Source: JBBRHQ01 sp963725315
GTDB lineage: Bacteria; Actinomycetota; Thermoleophilia; Solirubrobacterales; 70-9
Assembly: GCA_963725315.1 (NCBI GenBank)
Contig: CAVRYA010000010.1
Span: forward strand, 333,520-397,519
Length of the DNA stretch: 64,000 nt
Direction of reading: 5' to 3'
Shown here: positions 39,640-49,313 of the stretch, piece by piece
How positions within the stretch are numbered: the stretch's first letter is position 1
Layout of the letters: the number at the start of each line of letters is the position of its first letter
The notes under the pieces: model-generated
What the model saw: the letters and a program-made list of their open reading frames with translations, nothing else
Database searches by the model: none
What the model was told of the DNA's origin: nothing
Program-made: the position numbers and the translations under genes

Positions 39640-39783
39640 GTAGCGCACTCCTTGCGTTGGGTTCGTGCCCTGCCTTTGCGTAGGGCGAGACATGGAGACT
39701 CGGGGCAGTCTCGGCTGGCGCCCCGTTGCCCGGTGTTGCGATCCTGTTGCCCCGGTGTAAAACCGGGCCGCGGCGGCGGGCAG

Positions 39784-41827
39784 TCAGGGACGGGAGGGCT
39801 GCTTGGCGGCCCGGGGCTCGGGTCGCGGGGCGATCCGCGGGTCCTCGGCCCGCATGTACTCCGGCACCACCCGGCACAGCGCCTCGACCACGACGGGGTC
39901 GAACCTTCTCCCTGCTTCGCTCCGCAGCTCGGCCACCGCCTCTTCGTGCGAGCGAGCGTTGTCGTAGGAGCGCTCGCTGCGCATCGCGTTGTAGGCGTCG
40001 CAGACGAAGACGATCCGGGAGCCGAGCGGGATCTCCTCGCCGGCCAGCCCGTCCGGGTAGCCCTCACCGTCGATCCGCTCGTGGGTCGAGCGCACCACCG
40101 TCGCCACCGGCCCCAGGGCCGGGACCGAGCTGAGGATCCGCTCGCCGACCACCGTGTGGCGGCGCATGATCTCCCACTCCGACTCGCTCAGCGGCCCGGG
40201 CTTGCGCAGGACCGAGTCCGGCATCGCCATCTTGCCGATGTCATGCAGCTCGGCGGCCCGCACGACCACGTCAAGCTCCTCGCCCTCCAGCCCAAGCACG
40301 GCGCCGACCAGCTGGGCGAGCCGGGCCACCGCGTGCAGGTGCTCGTCGAGAGTCGGGCTCGCGCTCGGAGAGGATGCTGAGCAGCACCGCCCGGGCCTCT
40401 CGGGTGACCGAGCCCGGCCGTCCCTGCTTGTGCGCGTACATCCGCTGGTCGGCCCTGTGCAGCGCCTGCCCGGAGGTGGCCGCCTCGCGCCCCAGGGCGA
40501 CTGCGCCGAAGGAGGGGCGGACCGAGAACCCGCTGCCGCTGTCCGACAAGGCCTCGCAGGCGCCGGCGATGATCGCCTCCTCCTTGAGGTCGTCGGTGCG
40601 GACGAGCGCGCAGAACTCGTCGCCGCCGATCCGGTAGGCCTCGCCGTGGGCGGAGACGGTCGAGCGAAGGTTGGAGCCCAGCCTTGCCAGCAGCGTGTCC
40701 CCGGCCGGGTGGCCGAAGGTGTCGTTGTAGCGCTTGAAGCCGTCGAGGTCGAAGAGGATCAGGCTGTGCAGCTTGCCCTCCCCCACCTCCTCCATGGTGC
40801 GGTCGAGGTCTGCCATCAGCTTGCGCCGGTTGCCGAGCCCGGTGAGCCCGTCGCTGAGCGCGTCGTGCTCGCGCGCCTCGAGCAGGCGCTGGTTGTCGCG
40901 GAAGGCGAGCGCGGTCCGCAGTACGACCAGGGCGATCGTCACCGCGGCGAGCAGGACCGCCACCGCCCCGACTTCGGTGAAGGCGGCGACGCAGAGGAGC
41001 CCGAGGGCGAGGACGGCGGCGAGCAGCGGCGCGACCACCCGGCGGGCGTCGTCGGGATGGCGGGTCACCACGGGCCTGATCGGGTAGGCGGTCGCCAGAC
41101 CGAGCAGCAGCGCCGAGGAGAGGTAGAGCGTGTCCACCGGGCTGCCGCGCTCGAAGGTGCCGCCATTGGTCGCCTGCACCAGGGCGATGTTGCCGATCGT
41201 GTTGACGACGATCCCGGCGGAGATCAGCGCCCAGCAGCGTCCCGGGCGCCATCCGGTGAGGGCGATGCTGACGACCACCAGGGCGAGGATCGCGAGGTCG
41301 GCGAGGAGGAAGACGGCGGGCGGGCCCGACTGGTCGATCGCGGCGCCGGAGGAGACCGGGAACAGCAGGCTGGCCGCGACCGCGGAGACCGCCAGGCCGC
41401 CGATCAGCCCGTCGAGCGCGAGCCCCTTCTGGAATCCCTCGATGCGCTCACGGGAGAGCAGGACCAGGGTCAGGGTCGCGAGGGCGAAGCTGAGCAGCAA
41501 CAGCCCCTGGGTGAGCGCCGGGTAGGAGGCGGTCGGGTCGGGCTCGATCAGCCGGAAGGAGGCCTCGGCGGCGCCCCAGAGGACGACCCCTGCGGCAGCG
41601 GTTCCCCAGGGAAGCGCCGGGCCGCCGCGGCGCCGCTCGCGGTTGGCGCGTAGCACGCAGGCGAGAGCGGCGAGCGCGAACAGTGAGCAGTAGAGCCAGT
41701 CGGCGATCGCCGCATCGGCGCCCGGATGGGCGACCGTCGCCCCGTGCACGGCGTGGAGCACGAGGCCGCACGTCCCCAGCGCGAGCAGGGCGAGCAGGAC
41801 GGGGGAAGGCAGACGTTCTCGGGCCAC
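39784..41827 (-). CDS. Membrane GGDEF - HD-GYP protein (c-di-GMP synthase/hydrolase)
   Basis: About 680 residues. N-terminal membrane region of roughly eight to nine helices (about 1-300), no PAS or other sensor seen. Then a GGDEF domain with intact DGLTGLGNRRKL, FDLDGFKRYNDTFGHPAGD and the active-site YRIGGDEFCALV, so diguanylate cyclase activity is possible. An HD-GYP domain follows: AAELHDIGKMAMPD (HD metal pair) and STHERIDGEGYPDGLAGEEI, the full HExxDGxGYP signature, so c-di-GMP hydrolysis is also possible. An extra G near 40367 (GAGCGCGAGCCC for GAGCGCAGCCC) interrupts it between the two domains. Having both active sites in one chain is less common than GGDEF-EAL. Confidence 0.9.
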
Positions 41828-41938
41828 GCCGTTTCATCGGTTGCCGCGGTGGAGGGCTTGAGCAATACCCGCCGGCCTGCGAGAGTCAGGATGATCGGAG
41901 TCGTCCAATTGCGCCGGTGAGCCGGCGGAGGAGGAGAG

Positions 41939-43729
41939 ATGGAAGCCAGCGTGAGGCGGAGCGCCGCGGGCTCAGAGCTGCCGCCGGTCGAGAACACGAT
42001 CGCCGACATCTCTGGTCGCGCCGCCGCCCGCTTCGGCGGGGCGACCGCGATCCGTCACAAGGTCGCGGGCGGGGAGTGGCGCGAGGTCAGCTTCGAGGAG
42101 GTCGACGTGATCGTGCGCGAGATCGCCCTCGGCCTGATCGATCTCGGCGTCGAGCCCGGCCAGCGGGTCTGCATCCTGGCCGACACCTGTCCCGAGTGGA
42201 CCTACGCCAGCTTCGCGGTCTCGGCCGCCGGCGCGGTCGTCGTCCCGATCTACCCGACCAACTCCCCCAAGGAGTGCCAGTGGGTCGCCGGAAACTCCGG
42301 CGCCGTGGTGGCGATCTGCGAGGACTCGGCCCAGATCGCCAAGCTCGAGCAGGTCCGCGCCGAGCTGCCCGACCTCCGCCACGTGGTCGGCTTCAGCGAC
42401 ACGGAGATCACCCTGGAGGGCCTGCGGGAGCGCGGTCGGATGGGCGATCAGGCCGAGCTCGCCCGCCGCGCCGAGGGCACCGATCTCGACGACCCCTGCG
42501 TATTCATCTACACGTCGGGGACCACCGGCCCGCCGAAGGGCTGCGTCCTCACCCACCTCAACTGCGCCTCGCTGGGGCCGATGATCCATGAGACGGACTT
42601 CATCGGCGACGACGAGGTCTCCTATCTCTTCCTGCCGCTTGCCCACGTCTTCGCCCAGACCGTGCAGGTGGGCTCATTCGAGGTGGGTGCGACGATCGTC
42701 TTCTTCGGCGGCGACACCAAGGCGGTCATCCCCGAGCTGACCGAGACCCATCCGACCTACTTCCCCTCGGTGCCGCGGATCTTCGAGAAGCTCTACACGC
42801 TCGTCACCTCCCAGGCCGAGCCGGGCCAGATCGAGGGCGCGGTGAAGGTCGGGCTGCGGGTGCGCGAGCTGGAGGAGGCCGGCGAGCAGGTGTCCGACGA
42901 CCTCGGCGCCGCCTACGAGCAGGCCGACGAGGCCCTGTTCTCCAAGGTGCGGGCGATCTTCGGCGGGGAGGTGCGCCGTGCGGTGAGCGGCGCTGCGCCG
43001 ATCGCCCCCGAGATCCTCGCCTTCTTCCTCGCCGCCGGCGTTCCGGTGCTCGAGGGCTACGGGCTGACCGAGACCAACGGGGTCGGCACGGTCAACAGGC
43101 TCGAGGCCCAGAAGGTGGGGACCGTCGGGCAGCCGATGCCAGGAGTCGAGATCAGGGTCGCCGACGACGGCGAGGTGCTGATGCGGGGGCCCAACGTGTT
43201 CCGCGAGTACTGGGGCAACCCCGAGGCGACCGCGGAGGCCAAGGACCCCGACGGCTGGTTCCACACCGGCGACCTGGGCTCCCTCGACGAGGACGGCTTC
43301 CTGCGGATCACCGGTCGCAAGAAGGACATCATCATCACCGCGGGAGGCAAGAACCTGACCCCGGCGAACATCGAGAACGACCTCAAGCAGTCGCGCTGGA
43401 TCTCGCAGGCGATCATGCACGGCGACCGCCGCCCCTTTCCGACCGCGCTGATCACCCTCGACGAGGAGGAGATCCTGCCCTGGGCCGAGGAGCAGGGGCT
43501 GCCGGCCAGCATCTCCGAGCTGGCGCAAGAGGAGCGGGTGATCGAGCTGATCCAGGTCGAGCTCGACCGCGCCAACTCGAACTACGCCCAGGTCGAGCAG
43601 ATCAAGAAGTTCTTCATCCTCGAGCAGGACCTCTCCCAGGAGGCTGGAGAGCTGACCCCGACCCTGAAGGTGAAGCGCAACGTGATCAACGAGCGCTACG
43701 CGGAGCGCTTCGAGCAGCTCTACGGCTAG
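41939..43729 (+). CDS. AMP-dependent long-chain fatty acid-CoA ligase
   Basis: 596-residue acyl-CoA synthetase of the FadD15/FAA type that activates fatty acids through acyl-AMP. The P-loop-like motif is FIYTSGTTGPPKGCVLTHLN, the A5 motif GYGLTETNGVGTVN, A7 GWFHTGDLGSLDEDGFLRITGRKKDIIIT and the A10 Lys in ELTPTLKVKRNVI. ATG at 41939 follows GGAGGAGGAGAG. It is divergent from the GGDEF gene. It shares a CTAG palindrome with the convergent next gene, whose stop codon is read from the other strand in the same four bases. It could supply acyl-CoA to the WS/DGAT, though the genes are 20 kb apart. Confidence 0.93.
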   Translation: MEASVRRSAAGSELPPVENTIADISGRAAARFGGATAIRHKVAGGEWREVSFEEVDVIVREIALGLIDLGVEPGQRVCILADTCPEWTYASFAVSAAGAVVVPIYPTNSPKECQWVAGNSGAVVAICEDSAQIAKLEQVRAELPDLRHVVGFSDTEITLEGLRERGRMGDQAELARRAEGTDLDDPCVFIYTSGTTGPPKGCVLTHLNCASLGPMIHETDFIGDDEVSYLFLPLAHVFAQTVQVGSFEVGATIVFFGGDTKAVIPELTETHPTYFPSVPRIFEKLYTLVTSQAEPGQIEGAVKVGLRVRELEEAGEQVSDDLGAAYEQADEALFSKVRAIFGGEVRRAVSGAAPIAPEILAFFLAAGVPVLEGYGLTETNGVGTVNRLEAQKVGTVGQPMPGVEIRVADDGEVLMRGPNVFREYWGNPEATAEAKDPDGWFHTGDLGSLDEDGFLRITGRKKDIIITAGGKNLTPANIENDLKQSRWISQAIMHGDRRPFPTALITLDEEEILPWAEEQGLPASISELAQEERVIELIQVELDRANSNYAQVEQIKKFFILEQDLSQEAGELTPTLKVKRNVINERYAERFEQLYG

Positions 43730-45102
43730 CGGATCGGGCCGCGCTCGAAGACGTCGAAGTCGACCCCGGAGTCCCCGCCGGTGAACTTGCCCTGCGAGGA
43801 GAAGGCGACCCAGTGGCCGTCGGCCGAGATCGCCGGCAGCTGGTGCGAGAAGCCGTCGACCTGCTTGCGCTTGGTCGTGATGCTGGCGCGGATCGTCTTC
43901 TTCGCCTTGCGGTCGCGGATGTAGATGTCGCGGAACGTGTTGGTGTCGGAGGGCACCAGCTGGGCGTAGGACTCAAACGCGACCCGCTGCCCGTTCCCGG
44001 AGATCGCCGCCGGAGCGTCGATCCCGCTGTTGTCGTTGGACTCGTCGCCGTTCGACTTGACGCTGACCCGGGCGATCGCCCCGCTCGCCAGGTTCTTGAC
44101 GTAGACGTCCCATCGGTTGTTTGTGTCGCCGGTGATGAAGGGGCCGGCCTCGTCGGCGCTGAAGGCGACGAACTTCGCGTTCCCTGAGACCGCCGGGAAC
44201 CTGTTGGTCTGGTTGTTTGTGCTGTTCGCTTCGCTGCCGTCGGCCTTGAGGCTGACCCGGACCGTGGTGCCCTTCTTCACGTTTCGCGCGTAGACGTCGG
44301 TGTCGCCGAAGAATCCGTAATCGCCCTGCGGGGTCATCGGGCTGTCGGTCGACTCGTACGCGACCAGGTTGCCGTCGGCCGAGATGCTCGGGTCCTCGCT
44401 GTCACCGAACCCGTATATGTCCTTCGCCGATTGGGTGCCGTCGGAGCGGATGTCGACCCGGATCGTCTTCCCGGTCTTCATGTCGTGGCGGAAGACGTCG
44501 GAGATCAGGTTGGTGTCGGCGGCGACGAACGGTCCCTCCGAGTCAAAGACGACAAAGCGACCGTTCCCGGAGATCGCCGGATGGAGGCTGTCATAGGCGA
44601 TCTCGGAGCCGTCGGAGCGGACGCTGGCGCGCCTCACCTTGCCGGTCTTCATGTCCTTGACGTAGACGTCGTCTTTGCCGTTGTTGTCACCGGGGACGAA
44701 GGCCCCTGCGGCGTGGAAGGCGACGAAGCGGCCATCGTTGGAGATCGCGGAGTCGTTGGCTTGGCCCCCGGGCGCCGGCTTCCCATTCGACATGAGGCTG
44801 GCCCGGCGCGTCTTGCCCGTCTTGCGGTCGTGGCGGAAGACGTCCTCGCTCGCGACGCTGTCGCCCTTGGTGAACTTGCCGACCGACTCGAAGGTCACGA
44901 AGCGCCCGTTACCGGAGACCGCGCCGAAGTCGTTGTCGGCGTTGACCTCGGAGCCGTTGGAGCGGACCGAGACCCGCTTGGTCGTCGTCTTCGGCTTGTG
45001 CGGCTTCGCTGTGGCGATCGTCGCCAGCCCGGCGGCGAGCAGCAGCGCCGCGAAAGCCAGCCCGATCCAGAGCCTTCCCCCATGTCCCATTTCCCTGCGC
45101 AT
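43726..45102 (-). CDS. Secreted TolB/WD40-like beta-propeller protein
   Basis: 458 residues. N-terminal hydrophobic segment (LWIGLAFAALLLAAGLATIA) acts as signal or anchor. The rest is six to seven repeats of one pattern: AISGNGRFVxFxS, a Gly/Asp loop such as GDTN, then DVYVKDMKTGKVRRASVRSDGSE. This is the PD40/TolB-like propeller seen in many secreted actinobacterial proteins. Repeats end with SADGHWVAFSSQG. ATG at 45102 or the internal MGHGGRL. No enzyme motif; probably a binding or scaffold protein outside the cell. Confidence 0.85.
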   Translation of the reverse strand: MRREMGHGGRLWIGLAFAALLLAAGLATIATAKPHKPKTTTKRVSVRSNGSEVNADNDFGAVSGNGRFVTFESVGKFTKGDSVASEDVFRHDRKTGKTRRASLMSNGKPAPGGQANDSAISNDGRFVAFHAAGAFVPGDNNGKDDVYVKDMKTGKVRRASVRSDGSEIAYDSLHPAISGNGRFVVFDSEGPFVAADTNLISDVFRHDMKTGKTIRVDIRSDGTQSAKDIYGFGDSEDPSISADGNLVAYESTDSPMTPQGDYGFFGDTDVYARNVKKGTTVRVSLKADGSEANSTNNQTNRFPAVSGNAKFVAFSADEAGPFITGDTNNRWDVYVKNLASGAIARVSVKSNGDESNDNSGIDAPAAISGNGQRVAFESYAQLVPSDTNTFRDIYIRDRKAKKTIRASITTKRKQVDGFSHQLPAISADGHWVAFSSQGKFTGGDSGVDFDVFERGPIR

Positions 45103-45200
45103 CTCTCGCTCCCAAAAGAGGGTAAACCATTTGGAGCAACGCGCCGACGGTGCGAGTATCGCGCCGTTCGAGCCGTTTCTCGTGCAGGAGGGGATGGGAG

Positions 45201-46142
45201 ATGGAAATGCGCCACCGGGGGAAGACGATCATCGTGGTCACGCTCGCCACCGCGGCGCTGGCCGGCGCCGGCTGCGGCTCGGGGGACGACGGGCAGCAAT
45301 CCGTCGACGAGCTGGCCACCTCGGCCGGCGACATCTGCCAGCAGGGAGAGAAGAGGGCCGACGCCTTCGCCGAGGGCTGGGACTTCGGCGCTCCCCGGGA
45401 CGCGGCGACGGCCGAGTTCTACATCGAACAGCAGCGCCAGGTGCTGCTCAGCGCCGACGCCAGGCTGCTGGGCGCGACCGTGAAGCGGCTCGAGGCCCTG
45501 AAGCCCGACGACGATGCCAGGGCCGACATGAAGGAGTTCATCAGCGCCCAGCGCGACTACTCCGACCAGGCCCAGGATCTGGCCGATTTCCAGGACCGGG
45601 TCGCCGCCGAGCCGGACTACGCCGCCCGCGAACTCCGCAAGAAGTTCGGCGATGCCTATGTTGCCGACCGCGATCGGGCCCGCGACGAGGCGGTCAGGGC
45701 GGCCCGTAAGACCCTGGGTGGCAAGGCCGGTAAGCGCTGCCCGCCGCGGCCGCCGAGCGAGGCCGTCTTCACCTTCCCCACCGTCGAGCAGGCCTACATG
45801 AGCCGGCTGCGCGGCATCTATGAAGGGACGCTGCGCCAGTTCGGGCCCGGCAAGGTTCGCTCGAGCTTCTTCACCAACCTCCAGCTGACCAGGCTGGTGC
45901 GCGGGCGCGTCGGCGGCTTCGTCAACTATCCCTCTTTCCCCTGCTCGGGAGATTGGGTGTTCGGCGGGCTCAAGGGCCGCCGCTTCCACTACAAGGAGAA
46001 GATCACCGAAGGCCGCGAGGACTGCGCCTCCGGGAAGGCCTCGATCCGGGTCGTCGGCGACAACCTCGACTTCCGCTGGCGAAGCGACGGCGGCACGATC
46101 GACGTCGTCGGCACCCTGACCCGCAGTCGGAAGCCGGCCTAG
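45201..46142 (+). CDS. Putative lipoprotein, unknown function
   Basis: 313 residues. Signal peptide with lipobox LAGAGC (about residue 24), then a helical part (VDELATSAGDICQQGEKRAD; EFYIEQQRQVLLSADARLLG; MKEFISAQRDYSDQAQDLADF) and a C-terminal beta domain (FHYKEKITEGREDCASGKAS, RWRSDGGTIDVVGTLTRS). The ATG at 45201 is taken because AGGAGGGG is about 7 bases upstream; a longer reading from 45150 places no signal peptide at its start. Divergent from the propeller gene by 98 bp. Family not recognised. Confidence 0.78.
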   Translation: MEMRHRGKTIIVVTLATAALAGAGCGSGDDGQQSVDELATSAGDICQQGEKRADAFAEGWDFGAPRDAATAEFYIEQQRQVLLSADARLLGATVKRLEALKPDDDARADMKEFISAQRDYSDQAQDLADFQDRVAAEPDYAARELRKKFGDAYVADRDRARDEAVRAARKTLGGKAGKRCPPRPPSEAVFTFPTVEQAYMSRLRGIYEGTLRQFGPGKVRSSFFTNLQLTRLVRGRVGGFVNYPSFPCSGDWVFGGLKGRRFHYKEKITEGREDCASGKASIRVVGDNLDFRWRSDGGTIDVVGTLTRSRKPA

Positions 46143-46162
46143 GCCAGCGTCGCCCCGCCGGG

Positions 46163-47306
46163 CTAGCGGTGCCTGCTCAGGTAGGCGCGCGTCTCCTTGC
46201 CGACCACCCCGACCAGGTCGCCGAGGGCGATGTTGGCGTCGACCAGGTGCAGCCCCCAGGTCGGGTCCGGCACCGGGGTCAGCACCGGCGCGCCGCCCAG
46301 CGGGGAGATCTGCAGCACGTGGGCGTTGTTCGCAGAGGAGCAGGCGCCGCGGTAGCCGTTCTTCAGCTCGTACCACGGCGTGTTCACGTCAGGGGTCGGA
46401 GCCCCGACCGCCTGGGTCGCCAGGCCGATCGTCGTCCCCGGGGCGAAGGGCTCCGAGGGGAAGACGGAGTCGAGCTTGGCGGAGCCGCCTCCGAGCGCCG
46501 CCGGGTTGGTGCAGAGGACGTCGCGCGCCGGGTTGCTCGCGATGCCGAAGATCGCGTTTGACGGCACCGGGGCGTCGAAGGTCGAGAAGGCCATCACGCA
46601 GCCGAGCTGGCGGGCCGAGCGGCAGGCTCCGACGTGCTTGAAGTCGCCGCCGATGCCCTTGCCCTTGGCCACCTGGACGTTGCCGCCCAGCAGGATCGCC
46701 GAGAGCAGCCGCTTGCGCAGCTTCGGCTTGGGGTCGATCTGCTCTTTGACCAGCTTGTCCAGGTGGAAGGTCCCCTGCGAGTGGCCGATCAGCACCACCT
46801 CGCGGCCGTGGTTGAACTTGCTCAGGTAGGTCCGCCAGGCCTCGAGCACGTCGGAGTAGGCAATCTGCAGCGTCTCGGGGGTGAAGCCGCCGCCTCCGAG
46901 CAGCGCCGGGATGGTCACCTGCCGGTACATCGGGGCGAAGACCCGGCAGACCCGCGAGTAGCGGGCGGCCTGGTAGAGGGCGACCGAGCGCTGCTCGGGG
47001 TCGATCCTGCGCGTCGCGTTGTGGCCCCGTCTGGTCGCTGACCGTCGGATAGACGTAGAAGCAGTCGACCTTAGGGTGCTTGGCCGGCTTCACGTTCTTG
47101 ATCCCCTCGACCTCTCCGGTGGGCGAGATCTCGGTCGTCTTCAGGCTGGGCGCACACGGGTTGTCGGCCAGTCCCGGGCGGCAGAGCCACTTGGTCGCAG
47201 CACCGGCGCCGGTCGGCGCCAGGGCGATGCAGGCCAGGGCGATCAGCGCTCCGGCGAATCCGAGCAGCACCCGGCTCCCCCGGCCACGACCCATCGCGTA
47301 CGTCAT
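46163..47306 (-). CDS. DUF3089 alpha/beta-hydrolase-like secreted protein
   Basis: About 380 residues. Signal peptide LLGFAGALIALACIALAPTGAGAA. The DUF3089 body shows ATKWLCRPGLADNPC, KVDCFYVYPTVSDQ, CRVFAPMYRQVTIPAL and the nucleophile elbow EVVLIGHSQGTFHLDKLVKE, followed by CVMAFSTFDAPVPSNAIFG and LQISPLGG. The GHSQG serine suggests a lipase or esterase acting outside the cell. One extra G near 47032 (ACGGGGCCACAAC for ACGGGCCACAAC) breaks the frame. Substrate unknown. Confidence 0.87.
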
Positions 47307-47432
47307 CCCAGCTCCTCTCGTCTCACACCCTGCGGCATCGGCTTCGCCGGGCCGGTCTTTCCCTGACCAGGGACACTAGCGCGCATTCCGCCGGCGGAGT
47401 GGCGCGGGACGGTCAGCCGCCGGACGCCGCAG

Positions 47433-48323
47433 CTAGCGGTGCCGGGGGACGCAGTAGGCGAAGCCGGTGGACTTGGCCGAGCGCTCCGAGATGCTCAGCG
47501 CACCGAACTGCCAGGCGCGCCCGTGTGCGGCGCGCTTGGAAATGATCGCGCCGGCAGCCGTCGCGTTGGCCGAGAGGTAGATGTTGCCGTCGAACCCCCC
47601 GGACAGTGCCCTGGTGCGACGCGGGCAGCGGACCTTGAACGACTTGACCGCGCCGCGGACACCGGCCGAGACCCGCTTGTGGCGGACGATGAGCTTCGGC
47701 GGGTCGTCGAGGCAGTAGGCGTAGGCGATCAGCGTCCCGGGATGGGGATCGGAGCTGTTGTTGCCGTTGTCGTTGCCCAGGTTGAAGCCCTCCACCCGCC
47801 ACTGGTCCGGACCGGCCCGCTTCGAGGTCATGGTGATCACTCGCGGCGCCGCCGCGGCGGAGAAACCGGGGCTGGCGAAGCCGCCCGCGACCACCTTGCT
47901 GCGGCCCGGGCAGGTGGCGACCGCGACGCCGGCGGACTGGGGTCCGACGAAGGTTTTGTACGAGGCCACCTTGACCCTCCGCCCAGCCTTGGAGCAATAG
48001 GCGAGGGAGTTGAGCACGCCCGTCTCGTCGCCAAAGTTGTAACCAGTCGTCTTCAACTTGCGATTGCCGACTCGCTGGGAGCCGATCCGCGCCACGGCTG
48101 CCCCGTTGTTGCCGGGGGAAAAGCCGGGCGATCCAAACCCACCGGCGATGACTCCCGTGCCCCGCGGGCATTTGACCGTAGACGACCCAATCTTGTGGGA
48201 GTCGACCGTCGCCTTGCCCGAGGCGCCGCCACGGGCGAGCGCGACAGAGCTTCCGGCGAGCGCCGCCAGGCAGGCGCAGACAGCGACCAAGCGCGAGATC
48301 CGTATGTGGCTCCCGATCGACAT
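47433..48323 (-). CDS. Secreted repeat protein of unknown function
   Basis: 296 residues with a signal peptide (LVAVCACLAALAGSSVALA). The mature part has three copies of one unit that begins with a Cys-containing strand and a Gly-Gly-Phe turn: VKCPRGTGVIAGGFGSPGF, ATCPGRSKVVAGGFASPGF and VRCPRRTRALSGGFDGNIYL. Each unit closes with an 'AYC' (SLAYCSKAG, AYAYCLDD, GFAYCVPRHR). The paired cysteines per unit suggest one disulfide each. I know this 'CPxGxxVxxGGF' pattern from uncharacterised secreted actinobacterial proteins; no function is known to me. Divergent from the ABC transporter. Confidence 0.8.
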   Translation of the reverse strand: MSIGSHIRISRLVAVCACLAALAGSSVALARGGASGKATVDSHKIGSSTVKCPRGTGVIAGGFGSPGFSPGNNGAAVARIGSQRVGNRKLKTTGYNFGDETGVLNSLAYCSKAGRRVKVASYKTFVGPQSAGVAVATCPGRSKVVAGGFASPGFSAAAAPRVITMTSKRAGPDQWRVEGFNLGNDNGNNSSDPHPGTLIAYAYCLDDPPKLIVRHKRVSAGVRGAVKSFKVRCPRRTRALSGGFDGNIYLSANATAAGAIISKRAAHGRAWQFGALSISERSAKSTGFAYCVPRHR

Positions 48324-48401
48324 CGAAATTCCCTATCGGCGGGGAACGGCTCGGACTTGAGCGGCGAGAGCGGCCGGCACACCGCTCTCTACCCTGGAGG
48401 G

Positions 48402-49313
48402 GTGAGCAACGATCAGGACAAGACGAACGCGATCGAGCTGCGCGGCGTGGTAAAGACGTTCGGCAAGATCACCGCCGTCGATGGCCTCGACCTCGAGGTG
48501 CCGGCGGGCATCTGCCTCGGCCTGCTGGGCCCGAACGGTGCCGGCAAGTCGACGACGATGCGGCTGCTGACCGGCCAGGCGATTCCCGACTCGGGCGAGC
48601 TGCGAGTGCTCGGGCACGAGCTTCCGCTGGACGCCAAGGCTGCCCGTGCCGAGATGGGCGTGGTTCCCCAGCTCGACAACCTCGATGTCGATGTCACCGT
48701 GGAGGACAACCTCGCGGTCTTCGCCCGTCTCTACCGGGTGACCGACGTCGGCGCGGCGGTGGACCGGGCGCTCGGCCTCGCCCGTCTGCGCGACCGCCGC
48801 AGGGACGCGGTCGACGAGCTCTCCGGGGGAATGCGCCGCCGCCTGCTGCTCGCCAGGGGGCTCGTCCACGAGCCTCGCCTCGTCCTGCTCGACGAGCCGA
48901 CGGTGGGCCTCGACCCCCAGATCCGCACCGAGCTGTGGTCGCTGATCGACGGCCTGCGCAGCCGCGGGGCGACGATCCTCATGTCCACCCACTACATCGA
49001 GGAGGCCGAGCGCCTCGCCGACGAGGTCGCGGTGATGGCGCACGGCAAGGTCGTCGCCCGCGGCCGCCCGGCGGAGCTGATCGTCGAGCACGCCGGGCGC
49101 GAGACCGCCGAGGTCTACGGGCCGCCCGACCGGCTCGCCGAGGTCCGGGCCGAGGCCGAGGCCGACGGGCTCGCCGTGAGGCCGGCTGGCCCGGCGATCG
49201 CGATCGTCGGGGCCGAGCGCTCCACGAACGGCTCCGTCCCGGCCGACGCGGTCCGGCGGGCGGCCTCGCTCGAGGACGTCTTCGTCATGCTGACCGGAGA
49301 GGAGGCCGAATGA
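48402..49313 (+). CDS. ABC transporter ATP-binding protein (drug/lipid export type)
   Basis: 303-residue ATPase of the DrrA/NodI type. Walker A GLLGPNGAGKSTTMRLLTGQ, Q-loop region MGVVPQLDNLDVDVTVEDNL, signature ELSGGMRRRLLLARGLVHEP, Walker B LVLLDEPTVGLDPQIRTELW and H-loop STHYIEEAERLADEV. A C-terminal domain after about residue 225 is usual for this subfamily. GTG start at 48402 with GGAGGG upstream. The stop overlaps the permease start as ATGA, giving an exporter pair. Substrate unknown. Confidence 0.92.
   Translation: MSNDQDKTNAIELRGVVKTFGKITAVDGLDLEVPAGICLGLLGPNGAGKSTTMRLLTGQAIPDSGELRVLGHELPLDAKAARAEMGVVPQLDNLDVDVTVEDNLAVFARLYRVTDVGAAVDRALGLARLRDRRRDAVDELSGGMRRRLLLARGLVHEPRLVLLDEPTVGLDPQIRTELWSLIDGLRSRGATILMSTHYIEEAERLADEVAVMAHGKVVARGRPAELIVEHAGRETAEVYGPPDRLAEVRAEAEADGLAVRPAGPAIAIVGAERSTNGSVPADAVRRAASLEDVFVMLTGEEAE

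Noticed and set aside
39640..39783. c-di-GMP riboswitch in the leader before the secreted protein, next to the GGDEF gene
   Set aside because: Some ACGCAA-like words occur, but the ordered GEMM core and its two helices cannot be built.
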